Shown here: in pieces, positions 23,310 to 32,202 of the stretch
Layout: each line of letters starts with the position of its first letter
How positions within the stretch are numbered: position 1 is the stretch's first letter
The notes under the pieces: model-generated
What the model saw: the letters and a program-made list of their open reading frames with translations, nothing else
Told to the model about the DNA's origin: nothing
Databases searched by the model: none
Origin: a virus
IMG/VR virus record: IMGVR_UViG_3300036766_002181
Location: 1 to 64,000 of that record
Reading direction: 5' to 3' (one strand)
DNA length: 64,000 bases
Program-made: the position numbers and the translations under genes

Positions 23310-24353
23310 TTAAACAATTCCGTTTATTTGATTTTTCAGGAACCAGTCTTGATTGTAAACGATAGCATCCTTCAATAGGTTATTAAACTCAGTTTGATCC
23401 CTAAGACTTCCAATGTCTTTTTGATCATTACCAAGAAAAATTATCTTAACCGAAACTCCATTCTCAAAAAATTTCTTTGCAAGCCTGAAGGTACTTTTTT
23501 TGGCATCAGGATCCAGGGCAAGGACAACAGGAGTCTTGTTTGTTACAATTTCTTGAAAAAGTTTAAAATGAGTAGGCAACTCACAGCCAAGCAGGCAGGT
23601 GGCATTATCGGGGCATTTAAGAAGATCAAAGACGCCTTCTACAAGAATCAATTCTTCTTTCCAGTTTATGTTTAATTCATTAAAAACAATGTCATCTCTC
23701 CTAATATGAGGATTTTCATATTTGGGAGAAAGATTATCGCTAATTGCCCTGGCACTGTAGTAGTTAACTCGTCCCAGTTTGTCCAAGGAAGGCACGATTA
23801 CGCGCCCTGGGAGCCCTTCTGAGGCATTTGAGATGCCCAGCCGCCATCTCCATAGGGTTGACTCCTGGCTGGCTCCACGGTCTTTTAAATAATTCAGCGC
23901 AAAATCAACCCTTGGACTGTTTCTATCTGCCGTTGCCAATAAAATAAAGTCATCTGGCAGCTTAACAAACTGATCGCCCAACTGGGCTTCCTTGTCTTTG
24001 TTTCCGTTTATTAAGAGAATATCCTGCTCCAGAAAAGTCTTGGTATAGTGTACCAGAAATTCAGGCTTGTACTTCTTTATGAGAAATTTAAGATTCTTTC
24101 CTGAAAGACCACAAACCCAGCAATGAGAAACCTGAGAATCAATCATTATAGACAATTTCTTCTTAAAGTAAAAGTTTCCCTTTTCCTCCTTGCAGGCAGG
24201 ACAAACAACCTCTATATTCTTTCCGCCAGAAGTAAGTTTATAATCGCCAAAAACCTGATAGCAAAAATCAAGAAATTGACTTTCTGTATAGAGCGTTTGA
24301 TTATTAAATTTTTTGTTGTTATATGGCTTAGATACTATTGTTGTCATCGACAA
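23310..24353 (-). CDS. DNA primase (DnaG/gp61-like)
   Basis: A 347-residue primase that makes RNA primers for lagging-strand synthesis. CPACKEEKG (Cys51, Cys54) and HCWVCG (Cys78, Cys81) form the zinc ribbon. ASEGLPGRVIVPSLDKLG begins the RNA polymerase core. ILVEGVFDLL (Glu239) and LALDPDAKKS (Asp281, Asp283) are the TOPRIM metal residues. It is about the size of T4 gp61 and has no helicase domain. It follows the small protein at 24328-24732 with an overlap of 26 bases and lies 11 bases before the SbcCD fusion. Confidence 0.9.
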   Translation of the reverse strand: MSMTTIVSKPYNNKKFNNQTLYTESQFLDFCYQVFGDYKLTSGGKNIEVVCPACKEEKGNFYFKKKLSIMIDSQVSHCWVCGLSGKNLKFLIKKYKPEFLVHYTKTFLEQDILLINGNKDKEAQLGDQFVKLPDDFILLATADRNSPRVDFALNYLKDRGASQESTLWRWRLGISNASEGLPGRVIVPSLDKLGRVNYYSARAISDNLSPKYENPHIRRDDIVFNELNINWKEELILVEGVFDLLKCPDNATCLLGCELPTHFKLFQEIVTNKTPVVLALDPDAKKSTFRLAKKFFENGVSVKIIFLGNDQKDIGSLRDQTEFNNLLKDAIVYNQDWFLKNQINGIV

Positions 24354-24732
24354 TATCCGAAATTTGACCTATATGAATTATATAAATCTGATTTTCAATT
24401 AAAACCTCATACCAAACAAGGCCTGGTCTTTTTTTCCACCGGCCCAAAAGCATTCCAATCTTTGATGGTTCGAAAATTCTAAGAGCCTCAATTCGTTGGT
24501 AATAGTTTGGAAGACTGGCATCATCAACGGCACCAAGAGAAGAAGAAACAGGGCTGGCCGGTAAAGCGGCACCAACAAGAACCTCCTTCCAAACAAGAAA
24601 GCCTTCTAAGCCCGAAGACATGCTACCAGAAAGTAATGATGGCGAGGATAGTGAATCTTTGGTTTCCGGTTCATAGCCTACCCTTACCAGATCTCCTGGC
24701 TTCCATTTGATATTAAAAACGTCGTTATTCAT
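24328..24732 (-). CDS. Small 'PGDLVR' family protein J
   Basis: A 134-residue protein of unknown function and the clearest member of the small beta-rich family outside the accessory region. KWKPGDLVRVGYEP is followed by a low-complexity Ser/Leu-rich insert (about 27-70), then SKIGMLLGRWKKR and LVWYEVLIENQIYIIHIGQI. The pattern of strand, GMLLG turn, W-Y-x-V-L-x-(E/D)-(N/G) turn and strand looks like an SH3/KOW-type barrel. It sits between the primase and resolvase genes, overlapping both, which ties the family to the replication block. Confidence 0.65.
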   Translation of the reverse strand: MNNDVFNIKWKPGDLVRVGYEPETKDSLSSPSLLSGSMSSGLEGFLVWKEVLVGAALPASPVSSSLGAVDDASLPNYYQRIEALRIFEPSKIGMLLGRWKKRPGLVWYEVLIENQIYIIHIGQISDIVDDNNSI

Positions 24733-25330
24733 GTTTCTGTTTTAACATCTTTATTGTGGCAGCAGCAATCACCCAGGAATCGCATCTGTCTTCGTTGATT
24801 TTTGTTAGTCTTCTTGATTCTCCTTCTCCTTTATAAATCCATGGAAACTCTGGGTGTAAATTAACAACATGGTCAAGAACCTTCTGCTTGGTTCCCTTTG
24901 ACTTGTCTTTATAGTTTATCTTTATACCAAGTTGAGCCCTGGCAGACCTTACATTAATATAAGTTGGTTCTATGCCAAACTTAAGATACATAATATAGCA
25001 TAAAATGCCATTAAACTTGGCGAGGGTAAGAATTGTATCTGCGCTAGAAAGGCCAGGAGCAAATCTTTTTGCATTCTCTTCTACGGCAACAGTTTGTATC
25101 TGCCACAAATCATTAGTACAAACTCTTTCAAGGGCACTGCTCATATGATCTATTTTAGACCAAAAGCTTGGAAACTTCTTTTTGTTGTTCATTAATTCAT
25201 GGTGCATAACCAAAAGTTCTCCAGTATCGGCATCAACAACACATACCCCCGTGCATGTCGTCGAAATATCGAGCGAAACTAGTACGGGAGTTCTGCTTTT
25301 GCTTTTGTTTTCTTGTTGCTCTTGTGACAT
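24725..25330 (-). CDS. RuvC-like Holliday junction resolvase
   Basis: A 201-residue RNase-H-fold nuclease. SLDISTTCTGVCVV gives the first catalytic Asp (about residue 21), VAVEENAKRF the Glu (84 or 85), and NEDRCDSWVIAAA the final acidic pair (Asp181, Asp184), as in RuvC-type resolvases. It should cut branched DNA to clear replication and recombination intermediates before packaging. Its ORF begins inside the upstream gp4-like gene (52-base overlap). T4 uses the unrelated endonuclease VII for this job, so this may be its functional replacement. Confidence 0.82.
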   Translation of the reverse strand: MSQEQQENKSKSRTPVLVSLDISTTCTGVCVVDADTGELLVMHHELMNNKKKFPSFWSKIDHMSSALERVCTNDLWQIQTVAVEENAKRFAPGLSSADTILTLAKFNGILCYIMYLKFGIEPTYINVRSARAQLGIKINYKDKSKGTKQKVLDHVVNLHPEFPWIYKGEGESRRLTKINEDRCDSWVIAAATIKMLKQKHE

Positions 25331-25758
25331 TTTTCTCTAATTTTCTCAATTCCTTGAAGAGTTTTTATAATAGAATCTGTCCAAAATTCATAACTGGTAT
25401 TTTCCTGTTTGCTTGCCCATTCTCTTGCTGCTGTTGCTTTTTTAATTACCTTTTCTTGGTTTAGTGCAGAGGCTCTTTTTACTTCAATTAAAAGCTTCTT
25501 TCCGTTTTTGTAGGCAACCAAAAAATCTGGTATGTAGTTTCTTATTTTACCACTTCGAATATTTGATATATACGGAATTTTAAATGGCTCATAATAATAA
25601 CAGGCAACCTCGTTGTCAGAGTCTAGGAACCGTAAAACAGTCAATTCCCAGCTAGAGCGATATTTGATTGGCGAATTTAAACACTTATCACTTTTATGAA
25701 TACCAGTGATATACCCGCTCCGTCTCCTTCGTTTTCTTCTTCGTTTTTTTATAGCCAT
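25279..25758 (-). CDS. Head-completion nuclease (T4 gp4/TnsA-like PD-(D/E)XK)
   Basis: A 159-residue protein. A highly basic N-terminus (MAIKKRRRKRRRRSG) precedes a PD-(D/E)XK core: RSSWELTVLRFLD (Glu38), YEPFKIPY, NYIPDFLVAY (Asp78) and LLIEVKR (Glu92, Lys94). This order is the pattern of phage head-completion proteins related to T4 gp4 and of TnsA-like nucleases. It probably trims or protects the DNA end after packaging. It lies 4 bases after the large LamG protein and upstream of the resolvase. Confidence 0.78.
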   Translation of the reverse strand: MAIKKRRRKRRRRSGYITGIHKSDKCLNSPIKYRSSWELTVLRFLDSDNEVACYYYEPFKIPYISNIRSGKIRNYIPDFLVAYKNGKKLLIEVKRASALNQEKVIKKATAAREWASKQENTSYEFWTDSIIKTLQGIEKIREKCHKSNKKTKAKAELPY

Positions 25759-25762
25759 AAAA

Positions 25763-28213
25763 TCAAAAATCTATGCGTGTTTTAAACACAATCTTGTCTC
25801 CGCTGCGTTTCAAAACAGGCTGAGCAAGATTGCTTTTCATTATTACATTCATATTCTCATCGTGTATCAGAATTGATGAAATGTAGACAAATCTTTGATC
25901 CTGTTCGTTCTTTAAATCTGAATTTGCCTCAAGTGCCTCGTCAAAGGTTGGGTTTGAGGAAGAAACCAATTGTTGTGGTCTTGCATAAGCACTTATCGTA
26001 TATACGTGTATATTTTGAACCCCTCTAAAAGAAATATCAAAGCCTTCTTCACCAAAGAAGGATAGATTTGGGTGTTTAATCAAAACCAGGCCTTCATTAT
26101 AAAAGACATTGCCAACAGATGCCCAGGTTGCATGATCCTTATCAAGAGAATCTGCCCTATATAGATTTCCCATGCCATCATCCTTAAGGACCATCCCAAA
26201 CTTGTTGTCTGAACCTGACAAAATAGGATCTGTTAAAACAAGTGAGCCGGGCTTAATTTGTTTGCCATAAAAAAGATTGCTTATATCAAAAACAACAACC
26301 TGGTTAGAGGAGTTGTCTCTAAGTCTATGAAGAAGGGTTAAGGCCCCTGTAAATCCACGATTAAAATCTTCCGGGCTGGTTCCAAAAACATCATTTGTAA
26401 TATCGCTATTTTCAGATTGAATTGTTAGGGCAGAGGATACAAGGTTTCTTAAACTGACAAGCCCAAGAGAAGGATTGCCAAGATCATTTGAATATCTTCC
26501 ATTAAATGCCCCTGACATTTCTTCAAGAAACCCAAAATTTGGGATCCAGTTGCCGTGGTCACATGGAAGAACAGAATAAAGTCTTTTTTTGTTATTGCCG
26601 GCACATGAACTTGAGGTATATAGAAATTCATTTGCTGATGCCAACACAGAGTTTCCAGGAGAAAGCGTAGAACCTGTTAGGGCATATAGTCTAGGATAGT
26701 TCCCTGTAGCAAAGTCCCTAACATAATTCTCCAGGTTTGGATAAAGGCCGCCTACGCCAAAGGCCATATCTGCCGCATAGGGAGTCTCTGTGGAGCCATC
26801 TCTTTCTTCAAAGGGAGTAACAAACTCTCCACCATTTGAGCCAACGAAAGCCCTATAGGGAGACTCTGTTGTAAAGAAGGGAGGAATATATAACTTTAAG
26901 CCATCCAGGCTTGCGGGTGCCTTTTTGTTTAAAGAGGATATATCTTCAGAGGTTAAATATTTGTTATAGATTTTAAGATCATGAATCTCTGCATTAAGGG
27001 GATGATTAAAGGAAAAGCCAGTTGGTTCATCTGTATCGTCTGTCAGTTGCAATACTCCATCCCTGAGAGATGAATCTGGATTAAAGAATAGGTTTAACTC
27101 GTTATCTCCCTCAAAGAAGTTGCCAACACAAAGGGCAAAAGGCTCTAGAGTCTTTCCACTATCATAAAGTGCAAATCCAGGATCTGCCACAAAAAAGGTT
27201 CCTGCCCTCTGTCCATTTATGATAAAGGATCCAGAGCCATGGTTATAATCTGATCCGCCATAGCACAGGGCAACATGGTTCCATTCGTTTCGTTTTAAGG
27301 ATACACCAGCATCATCAGATGACAAAAAGACCCCGCTTAAAAGGTTCTCAGACAAGGGAAGCCTGCTTGGTCCCTTGCCAAGGGAGCCTGAACCAAGCTG
27401 AAGCATAATCCTAAATCTATCAGGCTTTCCATTTTCATCCTTTTGGGAACCGGAAACGACTGATATGGCATAGGCAGAAGAGAGATGAAGAACCGTGCCG
27501 GCCTTATATGGAACCTCTGAATATTTTGGATTTATCCAGAAATCAAAGGAAAAAGCCTCTCCTGACTTAAAGCCATAATTTGAATCATATTGCCCTGTTC
27601 CAACCTGTGAACCAGAAGGGTTGGGATAAACCAAGACAGAATCATTGGGTGTGGGAAAAGAGGTATCGGAGGTTGAGGCAGAAGAAAAGAAATGAAGAGA
27701 ATGATAGTTGGTATAGGCAAACTGTGCAGACAAGGGATAAGAGGTTCTATAGTAGGGTAAAAGATGGTCTACAACAAGATTCTTTCTTATCGTGTTTGAG
27801 GTAAAATTAAAGGTAGGAACAAATCGAATAATCTCTTGCTTTTTTTGCTTTCTTAGGCTTTCACTTGTATTTGTTACGGCAAGAAGGTAGGATTCAATTG
27901 GCGATTCTATATCTGTCAGGCTGGCGCTTAGATTAAGAATATTCTGTCTAAACTGTTCAAAGCCATGGTCTTCAAAAGCCGTTCTGTTTGTCGGCCCAAG
28001 AGGGTAGGTTTCTTTTTCAAATGGAGATCTTATGGCAAATACATTAACGGATCCTGTATTATCAAGAACCGCTTCAGGATTGCCAAAGGTTCCTGTGAAA
28101 TAAATCTTGGCACCAGAGCCGTCTCTTCTTGGTCTTGAAGAATAGGATCGAGAAGGATTTGTTTCTATTGAAAAAAATTCGGTGTTATCTGATGTTATTC
28201 TTTGAATGCTCAT
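25763..28213 (-). CDS. Virion protein with LamG/concanavalin-like domain
   Basis: An 816-residue beta-rich protein. Residues about 215-420 resemble a LamG/ConA jelly-roll: EAFSFDFWINPKY, GTVLHLSSAYAISVV, NEWNHVALCYGG, FIINGQRAGTFFV and a closing LNAEIHDLKIYNKYL. Such domains bind glycans or pack into virion surfaces. The last 80 residues (YISSILIHDENMNV, then QPVLKRSGDKIVFKTRIDF) match the C-terminus of the 28305-29495 product, suggesting a shared assembly tail. It is probably a baseplate or fibre component. ATG 28213 has no Shine-Dalgarno site; the 91-base upstream spacer contains an AATATTTAAATG box and no gene. Confidence 0.65.
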   Translation of the reverse strand: MSIQRITSDNTEFFSIETNPSRSYSSRPRRDGSGAKIYFTGTFGNPEAVLDNTGSVNVFAIRSPFEKETYPLGPTNRTAFEDHGFEQFRQNILNLSASLTDIESPIESYLLAVTNTSESLRKQKKQEIIRFVPTFNFTSNTIRKNLVVDHLLPYYRTSYPLSAQFAYTNYHSLHFFSSASTSDTSFPTPNDSVLVYPNPSGSQVGTGQYDSNYGFKSGEAFSFDFWINPKYSEVPYKAGTVLHLSSAYAISVVSGSQKDENGKPDRFRIMLQLGSGSLGKGPSRLPLSENLLSGVFLSSDDAGVSLKRNEWNHVALCYGGSDYNHGSGSFIINGQRAGTFFVADPGFALYDSGKTLEPFALCVGNFFEGDNELNLFFNPDSSLRDGVLQLTDDTDEPTGFSFNHPLNAEIHDLKIYNKYLTSEDISSLNKKAPASLDGLKLYIPPFFTTESPYRAFVGSNGGEFVTPFEERDGSTETPYAADMAFGVGGLYPNLENYVRDFATGNYPRLYALTGSTLSPGNSVLASANEFLYTSSSCAGNNKKRLYSVLPCDHGNWIPNFGFLEEMSGAFNGRYSNDLGNPSLGLVSLRNLVSSALTIQSENSDITNDVFGTSPEDFNRGFTGALTLLHRLRDNSSNQVVVFDISNLFYGKQIKPGSLVLTDPILSGSDNKFGMVLKDDGMGNLYRADSLDKDHATWASVGNVFYNEGLVLIKHPNLSFFGEEGFDISFRGVQNIHVYTISAYARPQQLVSSSNPTFDEALEANSDLKNEQDQRFVYISSILIHDENMNVIMKSNLAQPVLKRSGDKIVFKTRIDF

Positions 28214-28304
28214 GATCTATGCCAGAATAACATTTAAATATTTTCATTGCCAAATTTCTATAGACACCAAATTCAAATACAAACACATGAAATCATTTGG
28301 ATTT

Positions 28305-29495
28305 TTAAAAATCAAGACGAAGTTTTAGCGTGGTTTCACGATCATTTGCTTTCAAAATTGGTCGAGAAACCTTGGCCACGGCAAGCAGGTTATCATTGGC
28401 ATCATAAAGGCCAATTGAGGTAACAAAGGTAAAGGACTGCTGGGTTTCCTCTTGTCCCTCGTCAATAACAACAATTCTATTATCTGCATCTGTGTAGGTG
28501 GGATTACTTGAGTAGTTGAATTCGTCGGCTCCCAATCGAGCAAAGTAAATTGTTGAATTGATATTTGTAATATTTTGAAAGGTTATTGCCGTCTCGTCGC
28601 CTGAACCAGAGAATCTTGTTGAGGCCACATGGTCAACGATATCGTCAATGGAGGCAGAAACTAAAAGACTTCTAAAGGATCCTGTAAAATTTGGTTCAAA
28701 GCCATCGGCATTGACCGCATCGATAACCCCAGAAAGAGGCCCCTCAAAGTCAAGGCTTCTTGACATGTCAAGAACCAGGATTCCTCGATCAATAAATAAA
28801 AGACCAAGAGGGCTTGTAGTGTCGGCACTATTAACAACCGTCGAAACTTGCCCGCCAAAAGTATATAGCTTATTTGTGCTTGAGTTAATATCAGTTATAA
28901 TTTTGGTTGCAGGATCACCAAGAACGGCCAGGTTGCCACCTGTTGGACTGGCGCTGGCGCTTGGATTAAATCTAAGGGCAAAGGTTTCCCTCTTTATCTG
29001 ATCTCTTGCAAAGAGTCTCTTGAAACAAATAAATGCCGCTTCTTTAATTGGAAAGGTTGTTGAGTTATTGTTGGTGCTAAACACTTCATCGGCATCTCCC
29101 AGAAGATTTTGTGCCATCATGCGGTAGATATCCATCTTTTCGCGCATCATTAAGGTTTCTTGTGAAAAGAGATACTTTCCATTGGCATCAATTGTTGGAT
29201 TTTCTGCCGTGACAACCGAGCTTGAGGGAGACAGACCGACAGTCATATCAAAAACAGCATTTGCGGTTTGTAGTGTAAAGTCTTGATCAAAGACGGTTTG
29301 GAACAACGAGGATGTAACTCCGGGTCCAAGGCCGCCTGTTACAAAGACTTGATATTTTCTTCTGGAGGTTGATGAAGATATGTCTGTGTTAACAATATCA
29401 ATAAGCTGGTTTAGATAAGACTTACCTGTTTTAATGTCCTGTCCAGAAAATTCTTTAAATACGGACGTATTGTTACCCTGTCTTTCTTTTTTTAT
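28305..29495 (-). CDS. Virion protein with apparent ATA start
   Basis: A protein of about 396 residues. The frame is open upstream of a TTG at 29306 and continues with plausible protein (KKERQGNNTSVFKEFSG, then SYLNQLIDIVNTDI, VTGGLGPGVTS) back to an ATA at 29495. The ATA overlaps the stop of the preceding gene as ATAA. There is no ATG, GTG or TTG in that stretch and an in-frame stop follows upstream, so ATA is the best start candidate; a sequence error (ATG to ATA) is the alternative. The C-terminus (TSIGLYDANDNLL, SRPILKANDRETTLKLRLDF) matches that of the 25763-28213 product. No named family. Confidence 0.6.
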   Translation of the reverse strand: MKKERQGNNTSVFKEFSGQDIKTGKSYLNQLIDIVNTDISSSTSRRKYQVFVTGGLGPGVTSSLFQTVFDQDFTLQTANAVFDMTVGLSPSSSVVTAENPTIDANGKYLFSQETLMMREKMDIYRMMAQNLLGDADEVFSTNNNSTTFPIKEAAFICFKRLFARDQIKRETFALRFNPSASASPTGGNLAVLGDPATKIITDINSSTNKLYTFGGQVSTVVNSADTTSPLGLLFIDRGILVLDMSRSLDFEGPLSGVIDAVNADGFEPNFTGSFRSLLVSASIDDIVDHVASTRFSGSGDETAITFQNITNINSTIYFARLGADEFNYSSNPTYTDADNRIVVIDEGQEETQQSFTFVTSIGLYDANDNLLAVAKVSRPILKANDRETTLKLRLDF

Positions 29496-30205
29496 GCCGT
29501 TTGATCTATTGTAACCTGAAACTCAATAACCGCTCCGCTTTGCACTCCCGAGACACGAACAAAGGTATTAATCTTTGATTTGTCTGCCACGGAACCATAT
29601 ATGCTAAATTGAGACTGTGAAATTGCCTTTGTTGCTATTGAAAAGGTTAGCTGAGAACCGCCATTGCTGGTTTCTGCCGAGTCTCTAATAAGAATATAGG
29701 TTGCCCTTTGTTGCCCATCAACGGAGTCTGGATGGGCCTGGCCAATAACCGAAAGAAACATGTTTGACATTTCAACAATGAAGGCTTGATCCCTAAGCTC
29801 AGGATCAATGGGTCCGCCATTGTTTTGAATTTCCTGAGAAAGCGTAAGTTGTCTTTGTCTAACCGTGGTATTTCCTATTGAAACCACATTGTTTGTTATA
29901 CCTGAACCGGCAAGGGTAAGAGAGGGCAAACGAATTAGACTTTGATCAGACACGCTAATAAGGCGATATTTTTGGCTAAGAGATCCATTGGTAAGGGCCT
30001 CAAAAATTGGAGTGTTTTTTTCGATCTTCTCCTTGCCCACGGTTCTGCCAAACTTTTGAATTATAGTATAATCGACCTCATCATCTCCAGGAGCAAACTT
30101 TACAATGGAAAAGCTTCCATCATTCTTTGCAAGTAACTGCCTGCCCTTATCTGTCAAAACGCAGTCTAAAATTATTGAATTTGTGTCATTTTGAAGGAAT
30201 GCCAA
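29492..30205 (-). CDS. Virion protein with 'LTDKGR' N-terminal domain
   Basis: A 237-residue protein. The first 50 residues (SIILDCVLTDKGRQLLA, FSIVKFAPGDDEVDY) form a domain repeated in the 38414-39361 product (TILTQEGRSQLSKG) and seen in many large myovirus structural proteins. The remainder is beta-rich (TLSQEIQNNGG, FQVTIDQTA). The exact virion role is unknown. The start is TTG at 30205: an in-frame stop lies three codons upstream and there is no other start. The purine-rich leader (AGGAAGACAAGAAAGAG) may replace a standard ribosome site. Confidence 0.65.
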   Translation of the reverse strand: MAFLQNDTNSIILDCVLTDKGRQLLAKNDGSFSIVKFAPGDDEVDYTIIQKFGRTVGKEKIEKNTPIFEALTNGSLSQKYRLISVSDQSLIRLPSLTLAGSGITNNVVSIGNTTVRQRQLTLSQEIQNNGGPIDPELRDQAFIVEMSNMFLSVIGQAHPDSVDGQQRATYILIRDSAETSNGGSQLTFSIATKAISQSQFSIYGSVADKSKINTFVRVSGVQSGAVIEFQVTIDQTA

Positions 30206-30285
30206 TTTGTCTTATTCTCTTTCTTGTCTTCCTTGCTAAATATTTGGTTCATTTAAATTATTGGCCATGACTCTTTTATTGTATA

Positions 30286-32193
30286 TTATTTTCTCAGTCT
30301 AAATCGGCCGGCCTTGCTTTCAAGTCTGGTCTTAAACCTTGAAAGGGTTCTGTTTTGTAAAAGCTTGTTTTCTGTTCTATTCTCCTGGTCTATGTCCTGG
30401 CTAAATCTTTGTTCCACTAGATTTATTGATATATTCTGTTGTTCTTGCAAGTCTATGTTTATAACGTTTATTTGATAATCGGCATTATCCTTTGTCTTTA
30501 AAAGCTCCAAATCATTCTGGCTGGAGTCCACAACCCTCAAATATTCTGGATTAAAGACCACCCTGAGCCTGTTGTGGCCCGAATCTCTGATGGTGTCTAC
30601 AAAGGTATCCTGCTGAAGAAAGAAGTTAGGATAGGCTTTGGGAGCCCCTGAAAGGGATACCAGGGTCTTCTTTAGGATGTTTTTATATCGATCAAACTCT
30701 ACTTCAAACTGTGTACTATAGTTTGAGGACAATCCTCTCGCATCAGTTGAACAAACCGCATAAATACATTTTTTATCTTTATTAAAAGCATAGTCTAAAT
30801 AATAGCTTTTTGGAGAAGTCAGAGTTTCAATTAAAAAGCTTTCTGGAGCCTCAGATCCTTGATCCTTTTCTTTTATAATGCTGTCATCAAAATCATAAAC
30901 CTGAACAAGCTCAAACGGCTCATTAATTGAATTTCTCTTAAAAATTTGAAAGCCCTTAATATCCCTCTGCTTGTTTACGGGAAAATTCCATTCCAACATG
31001 GCGGCCCTTTCTTTTCCATGCCAACGAATATTAAAATCAGCAGGTGGAGGTGGAGGAATGGTTTCTATGCACTTGACCCTTGAAGCCGGGGAGGGTTTTG
31101 AGGTAACAAGGTATCTTAACAGTATCGAAAGGTTTCCTCTTTCTTTATCATGGGCAAAGGTTTTTGTTTCGAACATGGCTACAGATCTTATCGTGTACTG
31201 ATATACCGATCCATATTTGACCCTAAGATCTACAAACGAATCCCTTTTTGCTGATTCAAAAATTATTGGCTCATGAACAATCTCTTGCCCATTAGATGAT
31301 ATTTCTGTCTTCTCTATATAATAACCAAGAACCTTAAACTTTGGATCATAGGCAGTTGATGGATTTATCTCAGAATAACCAACATAGTCTTCAATATCCA
31401 ATTCATATTCTTTGCTATTGATTATAGAAGAATTGCTAGATCTTTTGGCCGATTGTTCTATTTCTTTCACCTGTCCGACAAGATCATTAATTTCATCAGC
31501 AAAGGCAGTAAAACTGTTTTCTTTTAAAGTAGAAAGACACTTGGTTAAAAACTTGTTATTAATCTGTGTATAAAACTTTGTTGAAGAAAGCCCCTCAAGA
31601 AGAGAAGGATTTTTTATTAGCTTTTCACCCTCTGTAAAAACAAACCCCTGATTATTTGAGTTAATTAATATCTCGGCCAACAGGGCAGAAGAAATCTCTC
31701 CCTCGCTATTATCTTCATTTTTTATAAGCTCCTTTGTTAGATCCATTAAAGAACCATTTTGATTAATTGAAGAGCCTACACCTGCTGATAAAAGCTTATT
31801 AACTGCATGGGTTAATTTGCCGTCTAGACCAGTGTCCTGAAACACAACCCCTGTAAAATCATCACTAACAAAGTCTTCTTCTTCATAAAGCTTTTCTATG
31901 TTATTGGCAATTTTAAAACTGGGATAACTGAAATTTTTCCCAAGTTCAAAAACTGGCGACCAGGAGATTCTGATATACCTGGATGTAAATCTGTTAAATT
32001 CGTCGGTTGTCGAAAATGGTACATCTAATCCTTCAGAAGATGATTTTTTTTGTATAAACTTGGCAGAAGGCACCCCAGAATCATTTGTCCTTTCGTCTGG
32101 TTGAAAAAAGTTATAAACAAACTCTGCATGAAGATTTTTTACTTCAGGCACGTCTGCTATTATTGTTTTTTTTGATGGTAAGGAAAGCGCCAT
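30286..32193 (-). CDS. Virion protein with fibronectin-III-like domain
   Basis: A 635-residue protein. Around residues 385-500 PPPPPADFNIRWHG leads into AAMLEWNFPVNKQRDIKGFQIFKR and later KKCIYAVCSTDARGLSSNYS: the Trp, Tyr and 'S-x-x-S' pattern of a fibronectin type III domain. The C-terminal about 130 residues are charged with a final basic tail (RFKTRLESKAGRFRLRK). The N-terminal third is unknown. It is probably a baseplate or tail accessory protein. It is separated from the next gene by 9 bases. Confidence 0.6.
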   Translation of the reverse strand: MALSLPSKKTIIADVPEVKNLHAEFVYNFFQPDERTNDSGVPSAKFIQKKSSSEGLDVPFSTTDEFNRFTSRYIRISWSPVFELGKNFSYPSFKIANNIEKLYEEEDFVSDDFTGVVFQDTGLDGKLTHAVNKLLSAGVGSSINQNGSLMDLTKELIKNEDNSEGEISSALLAEILINSNNQGFVFTEGEKLIKNPSLLEGLSSTKFYTQINNKFLTKCLSTLKENSFTAFADEINDLVGQVKEIEQSAKRSSNSSIINSKEYELDIEDYVGYSEINPSTAYDPKFKVLGYYIEKTEISSNGQEIVHEPIIFESAKRDSFVDLRVKYGSVYQYTIRSVAMFETKTFAHDKERGNLSILLRYLVTSKPSPASRVKCIETIPPPPPADFNIRWHGKERAAMLEWNFPVNKQRDIKGFQIFKRNSINEPFELVQVYDFDDSIIKEKDQGSEAPESFLIETLTSPKSYYLDYAFNKDKKCIYAVCSTDARGLSSNYSTQFEVEFDRYKNILKKTLVSLSGAPKAYPNFFLQQDTFVDTIRDSGHNRLRVVFNPEYLRVVDSSQNDLELLKTKDNADYQINVINIDLQEQQNISINLVEQRFSQDIDQENRTENKLLQNRTLSRFKTRLESKAGRFRLRK

Positions 32194-32202
32194 GATGAGT
32201 TG

